Shown here piece by piece: positions 1-5,547 of a DNA stretch of 6,025 nucleotides; the first letter of the stretch is position 1; every line of letters begins with the position of its first letter. This stretch comes from Acidobacteriota bacterium (GTDB taxonomy: Bacteria; Acidobacteriota; Terriglobia; Terriglobales; Acidobacteriaceae), in the NCBI GenBank assembly GCA_003225595.1, contig QIAR01000704.1:1-6025 (forward strand). Direction: 5' to 3'. Made by a program: the position numbers and the translations under genes. Under the pieces are notes generated by a model. It saw only the letters and a program-made list of their open reading frames with translations, was not told where the DNA came from and ran no database searches.

Positions 1-4
1 CTAG

Positions 5-544
5 ATGGCCACGACTCTTGCCCCGGTTGATTCTAGGGAAGTCGTTCGATGCGATCATTGCCTGCTGGTTCAATTCCGCACAACAAATAACCTTTGCCGC
101 AGGTGCCGGGCCTCGCTTGACGAAGAGGAGCCGGAAGTCGTGGCGGCGCCCCCAGTACCCCAAGTCATCCCATTGCGCGGCAACGGCCACGGACATTTGA
201 ACCTGGCGACATCGATCCGTTCGCTGCGCCTGCGCAACGGTTTGAGCCAGCGCCAATTGGCGACTCGCATGTCCGTACCGCGCACCTACGTTTCCAAGAT
301 CGAAAACGACAAGGCGACGCCAACTCTTTCCTCACTGGAGCGGCTGGCGCGGGCACTGGAGGTTACCGTGCCCGATCTGCTCAGCGGCGGCGAACGCAAC
401 CGCCAGGAGGAAATCCGCGAGTTGGTCCAGGACCAGTTTATCGCGGAGCTGCTGCCTTTCGTTTCACAACTGAATGGCATGCAGATGTCGAGCGTTTTGG
501 CACAGGTGCGGGATTTGACGCTGCGGCCGCGAAGAAGCGCCTGA
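5..544 (+). CDS. XRE-family helix-turn-helix regulator with N-terminal zinc-knuckle motif
   Basis: This 179-residue protein is probably a cytoplasmic DNA-binding transcriptional regulator; its target is unknown. Residues 16-34 hold two CxxC pairs (C16/C19 and C31/C34, 11 residues between pairs), which looks like a small zinc ribbon. A Pro/Glu-rich linker (about 40-60) follows. Residues about 68-127 form a Cro/C1-type HTH (HTH_3), with the SQRQLA...VPRTYVSKIEN core at 81-101 and the usual LERLARALEV helix after it. The C-terminal 50 residues are predicted helical, with no domain I recognise, and may serve dimerisation. The ATG at 5 is firm as the earliest start, because an in-frame TAG (2-4) sits directly before it, and starting there keeps the Cys pairs. 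The ribosome binding site lies outside the window. The gene stands alone, is convergent with the 794-1243 gene, and is followed by a strong terminator. The family call is secure; zinc binding is inferred. Confidence 0.9.
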   Translation: MATTLAPVDSREVVRCDHCLLVQFRTTNNLCRRCRASLDEEEPEVVAAPPVPQVIPLRGNGHGHLNLATSIRSLRLRNGLSQRQLATRMSVPRTYVSKIENDKATPTLSSLERLARALEVTVPDLLSGGERNRQEEIRELVQDQFIAELLPFVSQLNGMQMSSVLAQVRDLTLRPRRSA

Positions 545-698
545 ACCCCTCTGAATCCGCGCCTTGGGCTTGGGCAGTACGCCGAGCGCCAAGCGTATCC
601 AATGGATCAGATGAGGCACGCGGCTACGTTCGCGCTAGCGCGATTACAGCCAGGGCGAGTAGGCAAGAGTTTTATCCGGGCAACCACCAACTGAGCAG
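545..698 (+). other. Structured 3' untranslated segment or possible small RNA ahead of the terminator
   Basis: No gene is visible in this stretch between the regulator stop codon and the terminator. It can fold into several short hairpins: 568-575 with 586-594 (8 bp, one bulged G), 597-600 with 604-607 (4 bp), and 619-626 with 636-642 (7 bp, one bulged G). The last overlaps the perfect 12-base palindrome CGCGCTAGCGCG at 631-642. It matches no RNA family I recognise, and I see no convincing promoter of its own. The simplest reading is a long 3' UTR of the XRE gene; a 3'-end-derived small RNA is possible. Confidence 0.25.
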
Positions 699-726
699 CC
701 GGGGTCGAAAGACCCCGGTTTTTTTT
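699..726 (+). terminator. Rho-independent terminator
   Basis: A perfect 8-bp stem, CCGGGGTC (699-706) with GACCCCGG (711-718), is closed by a GAAA tetraloop (707-710) and followed by eight T residues (719-726). This is a canonical intrinsic terminator acting on + strand transcripts, ending the message of the upstream XRE gene or of an RNA made from 545-698. On the opposite strand the stem is preceded by A residues and has no T tract after it, so it is not a good terminator for the convergent gene. Confidence 0.93.
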
Positions 727-793
727 GATTTCTCGACTCATTTATCCAAGCGCGAAAAGTTGCTCGATCCCATTGCTGGAGCTATGCCGCGAA

Positions 794-1243
794 TCAAATG
801 CCGACCTGTTTCTCGGCCAGGTCACCTATCACGGGAAACTTGAACATCTGACCCTGGTAAGCCTTCATCAGCAAAATAATCCACAGTACAAAGCCGCCCA
901 ATCCGATCAATGGCCAGATTAACAAGCTGATCCATCCCAGGACTGGGATCGATGCAACGATGCTGATAGCCACGCAGATCACGATCCAAGCAACATGAAA
1001 AAAGATGCTCTGGAAGGAATGGAAGCGGATGAAACGGTTCTTGTTATAAGGTTCCAACACGAGAAATATGATCGGAGGAATGATGGTGACATAGGCCAGC
1101 ATCCCCGCCACATTGTCGGCCAAGCCACCGGTAGCGGTAGTAGTGCCGGCAGCAGCAGGCTGAAGCGTACTTTTACCACATGCAGCGCACGTGACCGCGC
1201 CTTCGTCCATCTGAGCGCCACAGGATGAGCAGAAACGGGACAT
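794..1243 (-). CDS. Zinc-ribbon plus DUF4870 (Tic20-like) membrane protein
   Basis: This is a 149-residue inner-membrane protein of unknown function. Residues 5-22 carry two CxxC pairs (C5/C8 and C19/C22) in a typical zinc-ribbon frame (FCSSCGAQM...CAACGK). A low-complexity Ala/Thr/Gly linker (about 29-40) follows. Hydrophobic segments lie at about 46-63, 80-100 and 104-126. Between the first two is the polar motif NRFIRFHSFQS (69-79), which matches the RFHAxQ-type signature of DUF4870, a family with a fold related to the chloroplast import protein Tic20. The ATG is well placed: the minus strand reads AGGAGG four bases ahead of it (1248-1253 on the +). The gene is divergent from the protease gene and convergent with the XRE gene, and appears monocistronic. 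No clear terminator follows its stop. The family call is good; no biochemical role can be stated. Confidence 0.88.
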   Translation of the reverse strand: MSRFCSSCGAQMDEGAVTCAACGKSTLQPAAAGTTTATGGLADNVAGMLAYVTIIPPIIFLVLEPYNKNRFIRFHSFQSIFFHVAWIVICVAISIVASIPVLGWISLLIWPLIGLGGFVLWIILLMKAYQGQMFKFPVIGDLAEKQVGI

Positions 1244-1247
1244 AAAG

Positions 1248-1253
1248 CCTCCT
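1248..1253 (-). promoter_or_regulatory. Strong Shine-Dalgarno site for the DUF4870 gene
   Basis: The minus strand reads AGGAGG four bases before the ATG at 1243. It is the best ribosome binding site in the window and fixes this start codon. Confidence 0.85.
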
Positions 1254-1281
1254 CTGCCGGAAAAGTGAATTCGAGGCGGAT

Positions 1282-1289
1282 ACTATACT
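1282..1289. promoter_or_regulatory. Candidate overlapping divergent -10 elements
   Basis: The sequence ACTATACT reads TATAGT on the minus strand (1282-1287) and TATACT on the plus strand (1284-1289), each a good match to a sigma-70-type -10 box. A minus start near 1275 would give the DUF4870 gene a leader of about 32 bases with its strong ribosome binding site. A plus start near 1296 would give the protease gene a leader of about 89 bases. I could not find a convincing -35 box at 16-18 bases in either direction, so the call is tentative. Confidence 0.35.
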
Positions 1290-1384
1290 TTATCGCCCGC
1301 AGAAACACACTTTGCTATTTCGCCTTGAGCTGTCTTGAGTCGCCAAGCCTGAATCCACACACCTTGCTGCTTCATCTACCCTGC

Positions 1385-2428
1385 ATGAGTTCAGAAATCA
1401 GTCTCGATTCCCTCGGAGGTTTTTCGGGCACACCCATCCAGCCCGGTGGGAGCACCGCCCTTGATGATGCCTCCCTCCTGGATGCTTACTCCCGCGCAGT
1501 CATTGGAGCGGTCGAGAAGGTCAGTCCCTCGGTGGTCAACATTGACGTCCGTCAATCGGTCGGCGTTAACCGTTCGGGAGAGCCTCGGGAGCGGCGCGGT
1601 GGCGGGTCAGGGTTCATCTTCACACCTGACGGCCTGATTCTAACCAACAGCCACGTGGTTCACGGTGCCAGCCGGATTGAGGTCACGTTGGCGGATGGAC
1701 GCAGCTTTCCTGGCACCACCATCGGGGACGACCCGGCAACCGATCTGGCCGTCATTCGCGTCGATGCACCGAGTCTCATTGCCACGGCGCTGGGCGATTC
1801 GCAGCAACTCCGCGTCGGACAACTAGTCGTCGCTATCGGTAATCCCTATGGTTTTCAATCCACAGTAACAACTGGCGTGGTGAGCGCCCTCGGTCGTTCA
1901 TTGCGGTCCTATTCCGGCCGGCTCATCGATGACGTGGTTCAAACCGATGCCTCACTGAATCCCGGCAACTCCGGCGGGCCACTGGTTACCTCCGATGGCC
2001 GCGTAGTGGGCGTGAACACCGCGACTATTCTATCGGCTCAAGGACTCTGTTTCGCAATTGGGATTAACACGGCGAAATTCGTCGCCAGCCGCCTCTTGCG
2101 GGATGGGCGAATCCGGCGCAGCTACATCGGTGTGGTGGCGCAGACCGTTCCCGTGCATCGGCGACTGGTGCGCTTCTATGATCTGCCGAAGGAAAGCGGC
2201 GTAGTCGTGCTCTCGGTGGAAAACGGCAGCCCGGCGCAGAAATCCGGCTTGCATGAAGGGGACGTAATTGTCGCGCTCGGAAACCAACCGGTCGCCGGAG
2301 TCGACGATCTGCACCGGCTGCTGACCGATGCCCGGGTGGGAGTGAGATCGACGGTTACATTACTGCGGCGGACGGAAAAGCTGACTGTGGACGTGGTGCC
2401 GGAAGAATCGAAAGACGGCTCGCGTTAA
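1385..2428 (+). CDS. S1C-family (HtrA/Deg-like) trypsin-like serine protease with one PDZ domain
   Basis: Started at ATG 1385 this is 347 residues. The HtrA protease domain spans about 32-245 with the full catalytic triad: H90 in TNSHVVHG, D120 in DPATDLAVI and S196 in NPGNSGGPL. The preceding LLDAYSRAVIGAVEKVSPSVVNI (32-54) is typical of the family. One PDZ domain follows (about 248-340, with GVVVLSVENGSPAQKSGL and GDVIVALGNQPV). Such proteases degrade or cut misfolded proteins; its substrate is unknown. The reading frame stays open back to a GTG at 1265, which would add 40 residues, but that start lies upstream of the candidate -10 at 1284-1289 and close to the divergent gene's start, so I prefer 1385. 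Neither start has a visible Shine-Dalgarno. From 1385 there is no signal peptide or transmembrane segment, suggesting a cytoplasmic form. The domain call is secure; the N-terminus is not. Confidence 0.9.
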   Translation: MSSEISLDSLGGFSGTPIQPGGSTALDDASLLDAYSRAVIGAVEKVSPSVVNIDVRQSVGVNRSGEPRERRGGGSGFIFTPDGLILTNSHVVHGASRIEVTLADGRSFPGTTIGDDPATDLAVIRVDAPSLIATALGDSQQLRVGQLVVAIGNPYGFQSTVTTGVVSALGRSLRSYSGRLIDDVVQTDASLNPGNSGGPLVTSDGRVVGVNTATILSAQGLCFAIGINTAKFVASRLLRDGRIRRSYIGVVAQTVPVHRRLVRFYDLPKESGVVVLSVENGSPAQKSGLHEGDVIVALGNQPVAGVDDLHRLLTDARVGVRSTVTLLRRTEKLTVDVVPEESKDGSR

Positions 2429-2437
2429 ATCCTGTGT

Positions 2438-2468
2438 GGGCCCAAACGATCGAATTTGTGGCCCTTTC
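2438..2468 (+). terminator. Stem-loop after the protease gene, possible weak terminator
   Basis: GGGCCCAAA (2438-2446) pairs with TTTG-GGCCC (2455-2464), a 9-bp stem with one bulged T at 2459 and an 8-base loop that begins with the palindrome CGATCG. Only a short, interrupted T run follows (TTTCGTCT). The hairpin begins 10 bases after the protease stop codon, which suits a terminator or mRNA-end stabiliser separating the protease from the uppS cluster, but the poor T tract makes termination uncertain. Confidence 0.45.
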
Positions 2469-2515
2469 GTCTCATTGCAACCACCGTAATCCATGTGTTA
2501 GTTTCGTGACACAGT

Positions 2516-2520
2516 AGAGG
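2516..2520 (+). promoter_or_regulatory. Shine-Dalgarno supporting the TTG start of uppS
   Basis: AGAGG ends six bases before the TTG at 2527. No ATG or GTG in frame nearby gives a comparable site ahead of the conserved catalytic motif, so this site decides the start. Confidence 0.65.
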
Positions 2521-2526
2521 TTACGC

Positions 2527-3369
2527 TTGCAAGCAACTGTTCCCGCCGGACTCGACCACAAGGAGACGGAAGTTTACCTGCGGCTTGATCCCAAACGGCT
2601 TCCCAGACACATCGCCATTATTATGGATGGCAACGGGCGCTGGGCTCGTCGCCGTCATCTGCCGCGCGTGGCCGATCACCGCGCCGGTGTGTCCTCGGTG
2701 CGCTCCACCGTGGAAACGGCCGCCCGCGTCAAGATTTCCGCCCTCACGCTTTACGCTTTCTCTGAAGAAAATTGGAAGAAGCGTCCGCGGAGCGAAGTGG
2801 ACTTTCTCATGGGCCTGCTCAGCCGATACCTGAAGCAGGAAGTTCCAACACTTAACAAGAACAACATTCGCCTGGAATACATCGGCCGCCAGCACGAACT
2901 GCCTGCGCAAGTGCAGCAACGAATGGAGTGGGCGCGCCAAGCAACCGAAACCAACAGCGGCATGGTGCTTACCCTGGCGCTGAATTACAGCGCTCGCAGC
3001 GAAATCGTAGACGCATTCCGGTCCCTGGTCGATGCCGCGGCGCGCAATGGCGGCCTCGATCACCTGTACGTGGATGAAGAATCCGTTTCCCGGCATCTCT
3101 ACACTCGGCATCTGCCGGATCCTGATCTCGTGATCCGCACCAGTGGCGAAATGCGGCTGAGCAACTTTCTCCTCTGGCAACTTGCCTATGCAGAAATCTA
3201 CGTCACCCCGACGCTGTGGCCTGATTTCCGCGGTGTGCATTTACTCGAAGGCATCGCGGAATACCAGAAGCGGGAGCGCAGGTACGGCGGCTTAGGCCAA
3301 GTTCAGGAACATGCCCAGGAACATGGCCACTCGCATCACGAACACGCCGGCACGAAGGCGCGGAGCTGA
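2527..3369 (+). CDS. uppS: Isoprenyl transferase (undecaprenyl diphosphate synthase)
   Basis: This enzyme adds isopentenyl diphosphate units in cis to farnesyl diphosphate, giving the C55 undecaprenyl diphosphate that carries peptidoglycan and other envelope precursors. It has 280 residues against roughly 250 for the family. Family motifs run in order: IIMDGNGRWA (31-40, with catalytic-site Asp D34), DHRAGV (50-55, with H51), TLYAFSEENWKRP-like (74-86), and RTSGEMRLSNFLLWQ (204-218) followed by AYAE (220-223). R204, R210 and E223 keep the spacing of E. coli R194, R200 and E213. Translation starts at TTG with AGAGG six bases upstream. The extra length is a C-terminal tail (about 259-280) with six His between 262 and 273, partly built by a 12-base tandem duplication. 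It is the first gene of the uppS-cdsA-dxr-rseP cluster, 12 bases before cdsA. The cis-prenyltransferase call is secure; the C55 chain length is inferred from family and context. Confidence 0.96.
   Translation: MQATVPAGLDHKETEVYLRLDPKRLPRHIAIIMDGNGRWARRRHLPRVADHRAGVSSVRSTVETAARVKISALTLYAFSEENWKKRPRSEVDFLMGLLSRYLKQEVPTLNKNNIRLEYIGRQHELPAQVQQRMEWARQATETNSGMVLTLALNYSARSEIVDAFRSLVDAAARNGGLDHLYVDEESVSRHLYTRHLPDPDLVIRTSGEMRLSNFLLWQLAYAEIYVTPTLWPDFRGVHLLEGIAEYQKRERRYGGLGQVQEHAQEHGHSHHEHAGTKARS
3304..3327 (+). repeat. In-frame 12-base tandem duplication in the uppS tail
   Basis: CAGGAACATGCC (3304-3315) is followed directly by CAGGAACATGGC (3316-3327), 11 of 12 bases identical. It encodes QEHA then QEHG (UppS residues 260-267), adding to the histidine-rich tail without shifting the frame. 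Confidence 0.85.
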
Positions 3370-3381
3370 GGCGGCTTCCAC

Positions 3382-4278
3382 TTGATCAAACGCGTTGCGA
3401 CGGCAGTGGTCCTTATACCCATTGTCCTGCTGCTGGTGCTGCGCGCCCCTGTTCCCCTCCTGGCAGTGGTCGCAGCCGGGGTGGCCCTGCTCACGGTATA
3501 TGAATTTCTGAAGCTCACCGAAAAGTACGGGGTTCAACCGTTTCGCAAGCCCACTTACTTTTTCGTGGCGCTGTTGTTCGCTCTACTGGCCAGCAATAGG
3601 GGGAATGGGAAGCCGCTGCTCTCGACCGAAATTCTCGGTATCACCCTGGGATTTGCGGCGGCGATTGCGCCTTTTGTTTTTCTCAGCGTCGCCATGCGGC
3701 GCGATCAATTGAGCAGCGGGTATCCGGCAGCCGCGGCTTCCGTGTTCGCCTTCACCTACATCGCGATGCCACTGGGATTGCTGGTGCAGCTCCGGCAGCA
3801 ATGGTCCGGCGCCTTCATGGTCGTCTTTTTGCTGCTCACCGTCTGGGCGGGAGATATCTTTGCTTATTTTATAGGACGCTCTATCGGCCGCCACCTCATG
3901 GCAGCGCGCGTTAGCCCGAAAAAAACATGGGAAGGCGCAGGTGCATCTTTCCTGGCGAGCATTCTGGCAGGAACCACGTGGTATCACTACGCGCTGCCCA
4001 TCAGTTCCTTCCTTCTGCGGGCCCATCTGATTGAGCCACGCGATGGAATTTTTGGACTGCAAACTCCGCCGCTATGGCCCATCCTACTGCTTTCTGCTGC
4101 GATCAATGTGGCGGCCCAATTAGGAGACCTGGCCGAGTCGCTACTAAAACGCGGCGCGGGGGTGAAAGATTCTGGCGCCATCCTCCCTGGTCACGGCGGA
4201 ATGCTCGACCGTATTGATGCCCTGCTCTTTGCCGCCCCCGTGCTGTGGTACTATGCGGCATGTCGCGTGTTGCAGTAA
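3382..4278 (+). CDS. cdsA: Phosphatidate cytidylyltransferase (CDP-diglyceride synthase)
   Basis: This integral membrane enzyme makes CDP-diacylglycerol from phosphatidic acid and CTP, the branch point for phospholipid synthesis. It has 298 residues and many hydrophobic segments (for example about 5-40, 58-72, 84-104, 116-136, 142-166, 188-210, 231-247 and 280-294). The diagnostic C-terminal signature is intact at residues 253-279: S253, K256-R257, K262-D263, H271-G272-G273, D276-R277 and D279. A second conserved stretch, SPKKTWEG, lies at 178-185. The TTG start is preceded by a GAGGCGG-like site (3368-3374) seven bases upstream, and the resulting MIKRVATAVVLIP beginning is typical for CdsA; no ATG gives this. 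It begins 12 bases after the uppS stop, so the two are almost certainly co-transcribed. There is nothing unusual in the body of the protein. Very confident. Confidence 0.97.
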   Translation: MIKRVATAVVLIPIVLLLVLRAPVPLLAVVAAGVALLTVYEFLKLTEKYGVQPFRKPTYFFVALLFALLASNRGNGKPLLSTEILGITLGFAAAIAPFVFLSVAMRRDQLSSGYPAAAASVFAFTYIAMPLGLLVQLRQQWSGAFMVVFLLLTVWAGDIFAYFIGRSIGRHLMAARVSPKKTWEGAGASFLASILAGTTWYHYALPISSFLLRAHLIEPRDGIFGLQTPPLWPILLLSAAINVAAQLGDLAESLLKRGAGVKDSGAILPGHGGMLDRIDALLFAAPVLWYYAACRVLQ

Positions 4279-4320
4279 CCCTCCCTCTCCCGCTGCCCGC
4301 GCGAACCGAAACTCGTTAGC

Positions 4321-5541
4321 ATGAGACGCATCGCTATTCTGGGCTCGACCGGCTCAATCGGCCGCAGCACGCTCAAAGTAGCCGAGTCCTATCCCGAAAG
4401 ATTCCAAATCGTTTCGCTGGCTGCAGGCAGGAATTTGGACGCCGCCTCGGCGCAAGCGCTTCGCTGGAAGCCGCGTGTGGTCTCAGTTGCCGCGGAACCG
4501 GACGCGGAGATTCTGCGGTCGCAATTGAAATCCGCAGGACTCGGAGGCATCGAAATCGTACACGGCTCGGCTGGATCGGTCCGTGTGGCCACACATCCGG
4601 AAGTAGATTTCGTGGTCAGCGCGATCGTGGGCGTGGCGGGGCTGGAGGCCACCTATGAAGCCGTACGCGCCGGGAAGACCGTCGGTCTGGCCAACAAGGA
4701 ATGCCTGGTGGTCGCGGGCGAACTGATTACCGCCGAAGCTAGAAAGCAAGGGAAGCCGCTTCTTCCAATTGACAGCGAGCACAATGCGATCCACCAATGC
4801 CTGCGTGGGGGAAGAATGGAGGAGGTCCGCCACATCTGGCTGACGGCATCCGGCGGTCCATTCCTGAAGACGCCGAAATCAGAGTTCGCCTCCATCACCG
4901 TGCAGCAGGCGCTGAACCATCCCACATGGAAGATGGGGAAACGGATTACCATCGACTCGGCCACATTAATGAACAAAGGATTCGAGGTGATCGAAGCCTG
5001 CCGCCTATTCCAGCTGTCGCCGAGGCAGGTGGATGTCATTGTGCATCCGCAGTCCACCATTCACTCCATGGTTGAGTTCGTGGATGGCAGCATACTTGCT
5101 CAGTTCTCGGTGACCGACATGCGGCTGCCCATCCTCTATGCCTTGACGTATCCCGATCGGATTGAATCAGATCTCCGCTTCCCGGTCATGGACTTACGAC
5201 ATCTCGACTTCTGTCCCCCAGATATGGGTAAATTCCCTTGTCTGCGACTCGCCTATGAAGCGGCCGAGGCGGGCGGCGCTGAGACGATTGCTCTCAATGC
5301 CGCGGATGAAGTCGCGGTAGCCACCTTTTTAGACGGGTGCATTCGGTTTGATGAAATTCCCAGGATTATTGAAAGGGTGCTCGCTGCAACAAAAACCTGC
5401 CAATTGGAATCTATTAAGCAGGTGCTTCAGGCGGATGCGGAAGCACGCCGCGTAGCGGGCGAGCACGTCGAGCAGTTAAGCGGCAACCCCTCCCCCAAGG
5501 CCGCGGGTCACTTCCGAAATTTGGCAAAGGGAGTAATCTGA
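4321..5541 (+). CDS. dxr: 1-deoxy-D-xylulose 5-phosphate reductoisomerase
   Basis: This cytoplasmic enzyme converts 1-deoxy-D-xylulose 5-phosphate to 2-C-methyl-D-erythritol 4-phosphate with NADPH and a divalent metal, the committed step of the MEP isoprenoid pathway. It has 406 residues, normal for the family. The NADPH-binding Rossmann motif GSTGSIGRSTL is at 8-18. NKE is at 125-127. The metal ligands are D151 and E153 in PIDSEHNAI and E222 in MNKGFEVIEA, where N218 and K219 are the substrate-binding neighbours. TASGGPF (175-181) and VHPQSTIHSMVEF (241-253) are also present. The late NAADEVAV (326-333) has Asp where E. coli has Asn (NAANE). The ATG gives MRRIAILGSTGSIG, matching the usual start, although no Shine-Dalgarno is visible in the 42-base gap after cdsA. 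It sits six bases before rseP and supplies isoprenoid units used further on by UppS. Very confident. Confidence 0.98.
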   Translation: MRRIAILGSTGSIGRSTLKVAESYPERFQIVSLAAGRNLDAASAQALRWKPRVVSVAAEPDAEILRSQLKSAGLGGIEIVHGSAGSVRVATHPEVDFVVSAIVGVAGLEATYEAVRAGKTVGLANKECLVVAGELITAEARKQGKPLLPIDSEHNAIHQCLRGGRMEEVRHIWLTASGGPFLKTPKSEFASITVQQALNHPTWKMGKRITIDSATLMNKGFEVIEACRLFQLSPRQVDVIVHPQSTIHSMVEFVDGSILAQFSVTDMRLPILYALTYPDRIESDLRFPVMDLRHLDFCPPDMGKFPCLRLAYEAAEAGGAETIALNAADEVAVATFLDGCIRFDEIPRIIERVLAATKTCQLESIKQVLQADAEARRVAGEHVEQLSGNPSPKAAGHFRNLAKGVI

Positions 5542-5547
5542 AATTTT

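Noticed and set aside
631..642. Perfect palindrome CGCGCTAGCGCG as a regulator operator
   Set aside because: It lies downstream of the XRE gene and before a terminator, not at a promoter, and a GC-rich 12-base palindrome can arise by chance or as part of a hairpin.
671..690. CAACCACCA near the terminator, resembling a tRNA or tmRNA 3' end
   Set aside because: There is no T-arm or acceptor stem pairing upstream, so this is a chance match.
725..922. 65-codon plus-strand open frame starting in the terminator T tract
   Set aside because: It starts immediately after a strong terminator, has no ribosome site, and mostly overlaps the 3' half of the well-supported minus-strand DUF4870 gene.
2475..2503. 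Possible promoter for the uppS cluster (TTGCAA at 2475-2480, 17 bases, TTAGTT at 2498-2503)
   Set aside because: The -10 matches the consensus at only two positions. A promoter in this gap is plausible from context, but this sequence does not support a specific site.
2521..3240. Long open frame on the minus strand (239 codons) opposite uppS
   Set aside because: It lies entirely antisense to a clearly functional uppS, shows no recognisable domain, and has the odd composition expected of a complementary frame in GC-rich coding DNA.
3583..4062. 159-codon minus-strand open frame opposite cdsA
   Set aside because: It is a shadow of cdsA; the translation is charged low-complexity sequence with no family features.
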